Virus record (IMG/VR): IMGVR_UViG_3300047548_000298
Coordinates: 1-42,051 of that record
From: a virus
Direction: 5' to 3' (one strand)
DNA: 42,051 bases
The notes below the pieces were generated by a model. The model had not been told where the DNA came from, searched no databases, and was given only the letters and a program-made list of their open reading frames with translations. Both the position numbers and the translations under genes were made by a program. Of this stretch, positions 16,531 through 23,146 are shown piece by piece. Within the stretch, counting starts at the first letter, position 1, and each line of letters starts with the position of its first letter.

Positions 16531-16532
16531 TT

Positions 16533-17201
16533 ATGAGTTATCAAGTTATCAATTTTGCAATGCCTAAGAGCCGCATTAAATCTATTAAAGTGGCCCAGGC
16601 CATTGTTGGATCACTAGGAAAGCCTAGCAAAATGCCAGGTTTTACTTATGGGATATCCGCTAAACTTTGCAAAGTAGGCGCAAAGCTGGCCAAAGTGCCT
16701 GGATCAGTTTGTTTTGATTGTTACGCTTTAAAGGCTAACTATCAATATCCCAGCGTTACAAAGGCCCACGATCAGCGAGAAAAAAGCTTATCTAGCCTAA
16801 ATTGGGTTGATAGCATGGTTTTTATGATCAACGCTAAGGCTAACCCTTATTTTCGCTGGCACGATGCGGGAGATTTACAGTCATTCCAGCACTTATTAGA
16901 TATCGTGAAAATTGCGGAACAATTGCCTAATGTTAGTTTTTGGCTCCCTACTAGGGAAAAGGCCTTAATTTTAAAATATCGTGAAGCTTTTGGGGCTTTT
17001 CCTAAAAACTTATGTGTAAGGCTATCAAGCGCAATGATCGATAGTAAGCCATTGGCCTACTTTGAAAACACTAGTACCGTACACGATAAAAGCGAAGCCC
17101 CAGGCCATGAGTGCCCAGCGTATAAGCAAGGCAATAAATGCCTAGATTGTCGGGCTTGCTGGGATAAATCAGTTTTAAATGTAAGTTACAAAAAACACTA
17201 A
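16533..17201 (+). CDS. Gp88-like phage protein (Cys-rich), 222 aa
   Basis: The protein matches my memory of the Gp88 family of phage early proteins: an N-terminal MPKSRIKSIKVA block, a VCFDCYALKANYQYPSV segment, a central RWHDAGDLQSFQHLL, and a C-terminal CPAYKQGNKCLDCRACW cluster. Cysteines at VCFDC, CPAY, CLDC and RACW could bind a metal or an Fe-S cluster. The function of the family is unknown. It is the largest gene of the early cassette. It contains the 16-bp sequence that is repeated in the upstream control region. Confidence 0.75.
   Translation: MSYQVINFAMPKSRIKSIKVAQAIVGSLGKPSKMPGFTYGISAKLCKVGAKLAKVPGSVCFDCYALKANYQYPSVTKAHDQREKSLSSLNWVDSMVFMINAKANPYFRWHDAGDLQSFQHLLDIVKIAEQLPNVSFWLPTREKALILKYREAFGAFPKNLCVRLSSAMIDSKPLAYFENTSTVHDKSEAPGHECPAYKQGNKCLDCRACWDKSVLNVSYKKH
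16608..16623 (+). repeat. 16-bp repeat GGATCACTAGGAAAGC, coding copy
   Basis: Exact copy of 15435-15450, here encoding part of the Gly-Ser-Leu-Gly-Lys stretch of the Gp88-like protein. Its presence in both coding and non-coding DNA argues for either a duplication or a site used in DNA. Confidence 0.55.
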
Positions 17202-17213
17202 GAAAGGTATTAA

Positions 17214-17312
17214 ATGAGAAAATTTCACTTACCCATAAAACCTAGGCAATGCCCAGGATGTAAAAAGTTTTTAAGCTATCAAGGCTGGATATTGTGCCGA
17301 GACTGTAGATAA
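17214..17312 (+). CDS. Mini zinc-ribbon protein, 32 aa
   Basis: A 33-codon ORF with a well placed AAGAAAGG site. It has two Cys pairs, CPGC near residue 13 and CRDC near residue 28, separated by KKFLSYQGWIL: a minimal zinc ribbon. It closes the early cassette and is followed at once by two terminators. The spacing of the pairs and the good ribosome site argue that it is real despite its size. Confidence 0.62.
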   Translation: MRKFHLPIKPRQCPGCKKFLSYQGWILCRDCR

Positions 17313-17331
17313 AACCATAAGACTATAAACC

Positions 17332-17366
17332 AAAGGCCCTGGCTATATGCTGGGGCTTTTGCTTTG
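17332..17366 (+). terminator. Rho-independent terminator 1 after the early cassette
   Basis: AAAG-(G)-CCCTGGC pairs with GCTGGGGCTTT through 11 pairs with one bulged G and a TATAT loop, followed by TTTTGCTTT. It lies 20 bases after the last early stop codon. Confidence 0.8.
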
Positions 17367-17377
17367 TGGCCGTATAT

Positions 17378-17413
17378 AAAGCCCTGGGCGGGATCCTGGG
17401 GCTTTTGTTTTAT
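17378..17413 (+). terminator. Rho-independent terminator 2 (tandem, same stem sequence)
   Basis: AAAGCCCTGGG pairs with CCTGGGGCTTT, with two wobble pairs and a CGGGAT loop, followed by TTTTGTTTTA. The stem repeats that of terminator 1 twelve bases upstream, so this is a duplicated element giving strong insulation before the opposing reductase gene. Confidence 0.82.
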
Positions 17414-17732
17414 GTATTACCCGCCAAGAAACGATTTTAAGGCGGTTTTAAGCCGTTTTCTCATGTTACCTAAGGGCTAACCTAGGGAATATAAGAAAAG
17501 AGCTTATAGCGTGTTTTGAGCTGTTTTGTAGGGTTTGGCCTTGTTGGCCTTATGTTTATTAGGTTTTTGCCTAAGAATTGAGGTTTTATAAGGCTCTATG
17601 GCCTATATGTACGGCAGTATAAGGCTTTCAGGACAGTTAGTAAAAATAGGTAACTGTATGCTGATTTTTCATGGTTGAAATTTGCCTATATATCGTTTTA
17701 ATCAGAAATTTTGAAAATCACTGGGAGTTTGG
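17414..17732. other. Non-coding convergent spacer
   Basis: These 319 bases lie between the early terminators and the reductase terminator. I see no supported gene, tRNA or repeat array. It is T-rich on the plus strand and has short GGCC/GGCCTT repeats near 17537-17554 and CTAAGG/CCTAGG words that continue the word bias of the early cassette. No function can be assigned. Confidence 0.6.
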
Positions 17733-17772
17733 AAAAGGAGCCGAGGATAATTTGAATTATCGCTCAGACCCC
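17733..17772 (-). terminator. Terminator of the reductase gene (leftward)
   Basis: On the minus strand GGGGTC-T-GAG-C-GATAATT pairs with AATTATC-CTC-GGCTCC, forming a long stem with two single-base bulges and two G-U pairs. A short U4 run (17733-17736) follows. It begins 29 bases after the reductase stop. The core inverted repeat GATAATT-TG-AATTATC at 17746-17761 is perfect. Confidence 0.6.
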
Positions 17773-17800
17773 TTCCCATCCCATTAAACCACTTTAAATC

Positions 17801-19690
17801 TTACAGTTCACAGACTCCAGCGGAACAAGCCAATGTTTGGGCTCCCTCCACGTTGTCATCAGACTCCGTAAGAATATCCCAAGAAATCTCCTGGGGAATT
17901 TTACTCATTAGCTCCTCGTACTCTTCTTTAGTACAAGTCTCATAAGGAGCTTGTCGGTATGTACCACCATCCATTGGAAGGAAGGATACACCGCTGATCT
18001 CATCAAAGTGTTTGTATACCCAAGCACCCACCTCAACCCACTCGTGTTCTTGTACAGAAATCGTAATGGAAGGCTTATGCTCAGTATAGTGTCTCTGATA
18101 GATCAACCAAAGGTTTAGATGCTGAGTAGCTGTTAGGTCACTTCTAATCAAGGCACCCTCAGGGGCTTTCTTAGGAAACGTGAATACACTTGTGCTATCA
18201 GGTTTCATGACATCAGCTTCACAAGGGACACCAGACTCCTTCAGGAAGTTTGTAAGAGGATCTTTATTATCCCCTCTGACTCTTCTGAAGTAATACGGGT
18301 CGTGTCTTGTGTGGATACCTGAGGCTGAATCAACTAATTGCGATACAGTACCTGAAGGTTTCACAGCTGTAATTGCAGTAGACTGAGGGATGTTGAGCTG
18401 TTCTGCCCATTCCTTGTTTGTCTGTACTGCTACTTCTCTTAAGTTTTCTAACCTTGCTGGTAACTCAGGATCATCAGGATTGTTATACAGTGGATTATCT
18501 AGGATACCTGTTAAGGATACACCTAGTAGTCTTTCTTCTTCTGTATTCTTTCTCCAGACTGCTCTCAAGTACGGGAAGTTAGTTAAGGTAGCCTGTAGTG
18601 TTCCTAAGATAGTCGCTAGTTTAATCTTAGCAACTACATCAGCATGACTATCGGATGCCCTAATGACTACTTCAGTTAGGTTACAGAATTGATAAGGTCT
18701 TAGAATGATCTCACTACATGGGTTAGTACCAAACTCATAAGTGCTATCTCTTCGGCCATTCTTGGCAGCTTGTTTCTGTGAAGCTTCTCTATTAAAGATG
18801 CCACGCTCACCTGATTTAGACTCATATAATGATAACCACTCTTGCATGAATAGGCCAATGTCTGGTTTCTCTGTGTAACAGGCTGAGTTATTAGCTAATG
18901 CTCTTTGACCATTCTGTTCCCACCAAGCACCTGACTTAGCATGACGCATACGATCATCGCTAAGGTTACTTAAGGAAATCATTGCTGATCTTCTAACTCC
19001 ACCTACGACTACCACATCACCAATCTTACACATGATGTCATGACATTCTAAGGAAGTCAGTTTACGGCCCTGAGCACCCTTAAAGATCTTAGTAACGAAT
19101 TTGAATAGTTCTTCTAATGGTCCAGGACCTGAAGCTCTACCACCAAATGTCTTAAGTCTAGCCCCTGCTGGTCTAACTTTGGAGACGTCCCACTTAGGGA
19201 TCTCTCCAGACCACAATAGAGCCATCACTTGTCTTAATGCTTTTGCCCAGCCTTCTTTAGAATCCTTAACATGGACTACAGTATCTGATTCGTATAACTT
19301 CTCTGGGACTTCTGGTAGCTTAGAGATGTATTGTCTCTCTGCTGAGAATCCTACCCCAGTGCCACATAAGAGGATGTACATTGCCTCATCAAAACTCTTA
19401 GGGTCATCAATGGGTAAATAACTACAGTTATATCCTGCTGTGTTATCTCTCTTTAATGCTTCTCCTGCTGTCATGACTGCTCTCATTGAGGGCATAACCT
19501 TCAGGTCCACTATAGCCTCACTTAAGATAGCCTTAAGATGACTCAGGTCTAATCCCTGGGACTCCTTAACTTGACTTAAGATGAAATCTATATATCTATC
19601 TACAGTCTCACTCCAGTGTTCTCTTCTATTCTGCTCAGGTAAATACCTAGCATATCTACTCTTATGGATGTATTGTTGATACAGGTCCAT
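17801..19690 (-). CDS. nrdJ: Class II (adenosylcobalamin-dependent) ribonucleoside-triphosphate reductase
   Basis: A 629-residue monomeric-type class II reductase that makes deoxynucleotides with B12 as radical source. Visible residues are C89 (YNCSYLP), the catalytic C325 and E327 in GTNPCSEIIL, C336 (QFCNLTE) and the C-terminal redox pair C622/C627 (CSAGVC). The 11-residue gap between C325 and C336 and the 5-residue gap of the tail pair equal those of the Lactobacillus leichmannii enzyme. It is ~110 residues shorter than that 739-residue enzyme, mostly between C89 and C325. It is transcribed alone, against both neighbours, from a strong AAGGAG site. It would feed the phage polymerase in hosts able to take up or make B12. 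Confidence 0.93.
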   Translation of the reverse strand: MDLYQQYIHKSRYARYLPEQNRREHWSETVDRYIDFILSQVKESQGLDLSHLKAILSEAIVDLKVMPSMRAVMTAGEALKRDNTAGYNCSYLPIDDPKSFDEAMYILLCGTGVGFSAERQYISKLPEVPEKLYESDTVVHVKDSKEGWAKALRQVMALLWSGEIPKWDVSKVRPAGARLKTFGGRASGPGPLEELFKFVTKIFKGAQGRKLTSLECHDIMCKIGDVVVVGGVRRSAMISLSNLSDDRMRHAKSGAWWEQNGQRALANNSACYTEKPDIGLFMQEWLSLYESKSGERGIFNREASQKQAAKNGRRDSTYEFGTNPCSEIILRPYQFCNLTEVVIRASDSHADVVAKIKLATILGTLQATLTNFPYLRAVWRKNTEEERLLGVSLTGILDNPLYNNPDDPELPARLENLREVAVQTNKEWAEQLNIPQSTAITAVKPSGTVSQLVDSASGIHTRHDPYYFRRVRGDNKDPLTNFLKESGVPCEADVMKPDSTSVFTFPKKAPEGALIRSDLTATQHLNLWLIYQRHYTEHKPSITISVQEHEWVEVGAWVYKHFDEISGVSFLPMDGGTYRQAPYETCTKEEYEELMSKIPQEISWDILTESDDNVEGAQTLACSAGVCEL

Positions 19691-19900
19691 ACTTCTCCTT
19701 AGGTTTATTAATGGGTTAATGATCAGTACTCTTAGGTCTACTATAGTAAACTCTAGTTATCCTTAAGTAGCCTTAAGGTTTCTTGTGAGTATAAATACTC
19801 AACTAGGCTTGTGCTCCCCCTACCCCCTCATAAGAAGAAGTAAGGAAAGACTCAGTTATCTCAACTGAGGCAGTATGTCCCCAAACGAAGTGTTTCGTTC
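19691..19900 (-). promoter_or_regulatory. Structured 5' leader of the reductase mRNA
   Basis: About 210 bases between the promoter candidate and the reductase start. It can form AACGAA/TTCGTT at its very start (19884-19899), CTCAGTT-ATCTC-AACTGAG (19851-19869) and GAGTA-TAAA-TACTC (19787-19800). It also holds a direct repeat of CCTTAAG and a 10-bp palindrome TACTATAGTA (19739-19748). No cobalamin riboswitch core was recognised. The 5'-terminal hairpin may stabilise the mRNA. Confidence 0.5.
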
Positions 19901-19917
19901 TATAGTAGGGGTACCTC
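19900..19917 (-). promoter_or_regulatory. T7/T3-like promoter candidate for the reductase
   Basis: The minus strand reads GAGGTACCCCTACTATAG, ending in the G at 19900. The CTATAG at -5 to +1 equals the T7 class, and ACCC..ACTA.AG aligns with the T3 promoter. The predicted RNA would begin GAACGAA and fold at once into a 6-bp hairpin. It is 210 bases upstream of the only gene it could serve. No canonical T7, T3 or SP6 promoter is present, so the true consensus of this polymerase is unknown. Confidence 0.45.
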
Positions 19918-19949
19918 AGCACTCCCATATAAATCAATGACTTAGACTG

Positions 19950-19963
19950 ACCCCTACTCTTGA
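19950..19963 (+). repeat. 14-bp repeat ACCCCTACTCTTGA, copy 1
   Basis: Exact repeat of 20056-20069. The first nine bases also occur inverted at 19904-19912 in the reductase promoter candidate. Copy 1 lies just upstream of the proposed host promoter of the RNA polymerase gene. Both copies are next to ATGAAAAATAGT, which is also repeated (19963-19974 and 20036-20047). Confidence 0.65.
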
Positions 19964-19973
19964 TGAAAAATAG

Positions 19974-20003
19974 TTGTTTTCTTTATTATTTATATGATAT
20001 GAT
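19974..20003 (+). promoter_or_regulatory. Host sigma70-like promoter candidate for the RNA polymerase operon
   Basis: TTGTTT (19974-19979), an 18-base spacer and TATGAT (19998-20003) make a reasonable host promoter 33 bases upstream of the leader ORF. A second TATGAT overlaps at 19993-19998. The RNA polymerase gene must be read by the host enzyme first, so a host promoter is expected here. Confidence 0.5.
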
Positions 20004-20035
20004 TCGTTATCGATTCAAAAAGGAGATTCCACGAT

Positions 20036-20095
20036 ATGAAAAATAGTAAGCAGGTACCCCTACTCTTGACCGAATACATTTTGGAGGCTGTATGA
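20036..20095 (+). CDS. Leader ORF, 19 aa, translationally coupled to the RNA polymerase gene
   Basis: This 20-codon ORF (MKNSKQVPLLLTEYILEAV) has a strong AAGGAG site 10 bases upstream. Its TGA overlaps the polymerase ATG as ATGA (20092-20095). It carries copy 2 of the 14-bp repeat inside its codons. Translation of the leader could open or re-initiate at the polymerase start; alternatively a protein binding the repeat would control both. It is too short to assign a protein function. Confidence 0.5.
   Translation: MKNSKQVPLLLTEYILEAV
20056..20069 (+). repeat. 14-bp repeat ACCCCTACTCTTGA, copy 2 (inside the leader ORF)
   Basis: Exact copy of 19950-19963. With the preceding GGT it shares 12 bases, GGTACCCCTACT, with the minus-strand reductase promoter candidate at 19904-19915. 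It ends 22 bases before the polymerase start codon. Confidence 0.65.
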
Positions 20096-22299
20096 GCATA
20101 GAACAAAATATTATCGAAACTCTCATGTCCCAGGACGGAGCAGATAGATATAAGAAGGATGCAGACTACAAAAGATCTCACCAGATGTTTACAGCACCTG
20201 AGTGGTCATTGTTTCGTAAAGCCTTTCCTGTGGTAGCTGATGCTGTTCATAAGACAGCAACAGATTCGCTATCAGGAAGAAAAAGACAAGCTTGGCAGGA
20301 CGTAATGACTGAAGTAGGCACAGACAATGTGGCCTTCATTGGCCTACAAGTAGCCTTCTATAAGTCTATTGAGCGTAAAGCTGAGGTAGACGTGGCCAGT
20401 AGTATTGGTAAGCTAGTCTATGCACAACTAGAAAAGAAGCCAGAAGTTAAAGATGAGATAACATTAGGCTTACAAGTGCTTGGTTGTGTTATGGAATCTG
20501 GTTTATTCGTACTCCAGGCCCCTGAAGAGTTTAAGTCTTACACAACACTAGAGTTCACAGAGGAAGCAGTAGAACAGATGCACTCCCTTGAGGAATGGCA
20601 AAAGTACATGAGGCCTATCTATAGACCCATGGTGTCTAAGCCTAACTCAGTCCTAGTGGGGTCTTATCTTGATGCTAAAGTGGCCTCAACAGTGTCTATG
20701 GTTAAAACAACCAATAAAGAACATTCTAAGTTGATTCGCCATGCAGCAGAATCTGGTGCTAACTTCGTAAAAGCAGCCGATGCTATCCAAGAGGTACCCC
20801 TTAAGATTAACCAATGGGCCCTAGGAGTTGTTGAGAAGGCCTACAAGGCTGGTTTGAGCATTGGGAGTGTGCCTCCTATTGACTTGCCCCCAAAAGGCCG
20901 CTTAAGGTCTCAATTGAGGTCTCAACAGGCTGGATTTTTGACTGACTTAAATGAGGCTAAGGAATACTCAGCGTTTGATGAGGTGTTCTTACCTGCTACT
21001 TTGGACTTCAGAGGGAGGGTTTATGCCAAGCCACACTTGAACCACCAAAGGGCCGACTATGTGAAAGCCTTATGGTACTTTACTGAGGGTAAAAAGTTAG
21101 ATGTGGCTGGTTTGGCCTATCTTAAGATCCACTTAGCTAACTGTGGTGATTTTGATAAGGTATCTAAAGCTCCATTTATAGATAGGATCTTGTGGGTAGC
21201 TAAGAATGAAGATAAGATTATGCAGGCAGGTACAGACCCTTGGGCTGACCAGTGGTGGACTAAAGCTGATTCTCCATTCTGTTTCTTGGCTGCTTGTCAT
21301 GAATATGTTCGTTATTTAGAACATGGTGATGATTATGTATGTCATTTACCCGTGGCCATCGATGGATCGTGCTCAGGATTGCAACACTATTCTGCGATGC
21401 TTCGTGACGAGCAAGGGGCTGCTTATGTAAACCTAGTGGCCTCTGAGACTCCTGAGGATGTCTATAAGGAAGTTGCTAATATCGTTAATGAGTTAGTATT
21501 GGGTGATCAAGATGACCCTTTGGCTCAGGAGTGGTTAAAGCATAAGATTGACCGTAAGGTAACAAAAAGGGCCACAATGACTCTTTGCTATGGCTCCAAG
21601 CAGTATGGGTGGAGAGAGCAGATCATTGAAGATTTTATGAAAGAGTACGAAAAGGAGGTACAGCTTAACAAGAGGGAGAAGCACCCATTCACAGAACCTG
21701 GGAAAGCAGCAGGTTATATGGCGAAGAAGCTTGATATTGCCTTAAGAAGAACGGTAAAAGCAGCTGTAGAAGGTATGGATTGGTTACAAGCCACATCAGC
21801 CTTGTTAGCTTCTGAGAATAAACCAGTGATCTGGACAACCCCTATTGGGTTCCCAGTGGTCAATGGATATTATGAGCCTATCCTTAAACAGGTAGATATT
21901 AAGATCAAAGGTAAACGTAAACGTCAACAGTTGTTATTAGGCTATACTGACAAGCTTAAGAGAACTAAACAGAGAAGCACAATTGCTCCTAACTTAGTAC
22001 ATAGTTATGATGCTTGTCATCTCATGATGGTTGCGCTAGAGGCTAAAAAACAAGGTATTAAATCCTTTCTATTGATTCATGATAGTTTTGGATGTTTACC
22101 TACCGATATGCCTATCTTTGCTAATATTGTCAGAGAGAAGTTTGTAGAGTTGTATAAGAATCATGACCCGTTACAAGCGATTCATGAAAATGCTTTGATA
22201 GCTTTGTCTGATAAAGGCCAAGCTAAATTAACCGCATCACCAAGCAAGGGTAGCCTTGATATTGAGGATGTTTTAAATAGTCAATATGCTTTTGCATAA
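20092..22299 (+). CDS. T7-type single-subunit DNA-directed RNA polymerase
   Basis: A 735-residue polymerase that reads phage promoters. Clear T7 RNAP motifs are DFRGRVYAKP (305-314), motif A VAIDGSCSGLQHYSAMLRDE with D424, motif B RKVTKRATMTLCYGSKQYGW with K492 and Y500, and motif C LIHDSFG with H663 and D664. The promoter-specificity loop between GFPVV (~586-590) and IAPN (631) is full length, about 40 residues as in T7. The C-terminus ends YAFA like the T7 FAFA foot. It is ~150 residues shorter than T7 RNAP (883), mostly in the N-terminal domain. The start is set by GGAG and the ATGA overlap with the leader ORF. Confidence 0.96.
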   Translation: MSIEQNIIETLMSQDGADRYKKDADYKRSHQMFTAPEWSLFRKAFPVVADAVHKTATDSLSGRKRQAWQDVMTEVGTDNVAFIGLQVAFYKSIERKAEVDVASSIGKLVYAQLEKKPEVKDEITLGLQVLGCVMESGLFVLQAPEEFKSYTTLEFTEEAVEQMHSLEEWQKYMRPIYRPMVSKPNSVLVGSYLDAKVASTVSMVKTTNKEHSKLIRHAAESGANFVKAADAIQEVPLKINQWALGVVEKAYKAGLSIGSVPPIDLPPKGRLRSQLRSQQAGFLTDLNEAKEYSAFDEVFLPATLDFRGRVYAKPHLNHQRADYVKALWYFTEGKKLDVAGLAYLKIHLANCGDFDKVSKAPFIDRILWVAKNEDKIMQAGTDPWADQWWTKADSPFCFLAACHEYVRYLEHGDDYVCHLPVAIDGSCSGLQHYSAMLRDEQGAAYVNLVASETPEDVYKEVANIVNELVLGDQDDPLAQEWLKHKIDRKVTKRATMTLCYGSKQYGWREQIIEDFMKEYEKEVQLNKREKHPFTEPGKAAGYMAKKLDIALRRTVKAAVEGMDWLQATSALLASENKPVIWTTPIGFPVVNGYYEPILKQVDIKIKGKRKRQQLLLGYTDKLKRTKQRSTIAPNLVHSYDACHLMMVALEAKKQGIKSFLLIHDSFGCLPTDMPIFANIVREKFVELYKNHDPLQAIHENALIALSDKGQAKLTASPSKGSLDIEDVLNSQYAFA

Positions 22300-22305
22300 G
22301 GAGAG

Positions 22306-22482
22306 ATGATGTTAAATAGATATGAAGTAGTTCGTGAGTTTGTAAACGAGGGTTATTTGATCCCACTAGACATAGCCGTTAGCTTGATGGTTGATGGTTA
22401 TGATGTAAACGCATTACACAGAAGTCTTGAAGGATATTCTGTAGAAGATTTAATTGACATGAAGGAGTTAGAAAATGAGTGA
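22306..22482 (+). CDS. Small protein between RNA polymerase and SSB, 58 aa
   Basis: A 59-codon ORF starting Met-Met (22306; the second Met at 22309 is also possible) with AAGGAGAG directly upstream. It is acidic and helical ([36 protein letters not shown]). Its stop overlaps the SSB start by 8 bases. Function unknown; the continuous packing supports that it is expressed. Confidence 0.65.
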   Translation: MMLNRYEVVREFVNEGYLIPLDIAVSLMVDGYDVNALHRSLEGYSVEDLIDMKELENE

Positions 22483-23146
22483 TTTAGTATCCCCAAAAGG
22501 TAAGTTCGCTTACCCTGCAATTACAAAGCCAGACTATGGCAATGATAAGCACCCAAAGCCGCATGGTGAATATAAGGTATCCTTAGTATTAACTGAGAAG
22601 GAAGCACAACCATTCATCAAGCAGTTACAAGAAGCCTATGACAGTGCTATTGAAGCTGGTGAAGAAGCTTTTAAAGAGTTGGGTGTAGCTCAACGTAAGA
22701 AGCTTGGCTCAGTAACTAAGAATGATCTATATGCTGTTGAGTATGATAAGCAGACTGAAGAGCCTACAGGCAATGTAATCTTCAAGTTCTCAATGAAGGC
22801 ATCAGGTAAGAACAAGAAGGGTGAAGAGTGGCATCGTAAGCCTTCAGTATTTGATGCTAAGGGTAAGCCTATCAAGACAGCTATCAATATCTGGAGTGGT
22901 ACTGTAGGTAAGGTAGCTTATTCTACATCTCCATATTTCGTAGAAGGTACTGGTTCTGCGGGCCTTAAGCTATACCTCAATGCTGTTCAGATTATTGAAT
23001 TAGTTAACGGTGATAGTAAAGGTGCTTCAGCTTTCGGCTTTGGTGAAGAAGAAGGTTTCACTGCTGAGGAAGAAGAGTCTTTCCCATCGGCTATTGCTGA
23101 AACTGAAGAAGGTACTGCTGATGCTGAAAAAGAAGTGGACTTCTAA
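22475..23146 (+). CDS. Single-stranded DNA-binding protein (T7 gp2.5-like)
   Basis: A 223-residue protein with the layout of gp2.5-type phage SSBs: a beta-barrel core (residues ~1-180; [37 protein letters not shown]) and a strongly acidic C-terminal tail that ends in Phe. In T7 that tail and terminal Phe contact the polymerase and helicase. It lies directly before endonuclease I, as gp2.5 and gp3 do in T7. The tail codons overlap the endonuclease start by 26 bases. Confidence 0.88.
   Translation: MSDLVSPKGKFAYPAITKPDYGNDKHPKPHGEYKVSLVLTEKEAQPFIKQLQEAYDSAIEAGEEAFKELGVAQRKKLGSVTKNDLYAVEYDKQTEEPTGNVIFKFSMKASGKNKKGEEWHRKPSVFDAKGKPIKTAINIWSGTVGKVAYSTSPYFVEGTGSAGLKLYLNAVQIIELVNGDSKGASAFGFGEEEGFTAEEEESFPSAIAETEEGTADAEKEVDF

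Noticed and set aside
17540-17800. tRNA or tmRNA fragment as an attachment site
   Set aside because: GGAGCCGAG and the GATAATT inverted repeat at first looked like tRNA arms, but no cloverleaf or T-arm fits; the stretch works better as the reductase terminator.
19691-19960. Cobalamin riboswitch before the B12-dependent reductase
   Set aside because: No B12-box-like sequence or conserved core was seen on the minus strand; only simple hairpins are present.
23010-23120. N-terminal extension of endonuclease I from 23010
   Set aside because: The extra 37 residues are antisense-like Lys/Leu repeats read from SSB codons and have no match in the family; the 23121 start has a good ribosome site.
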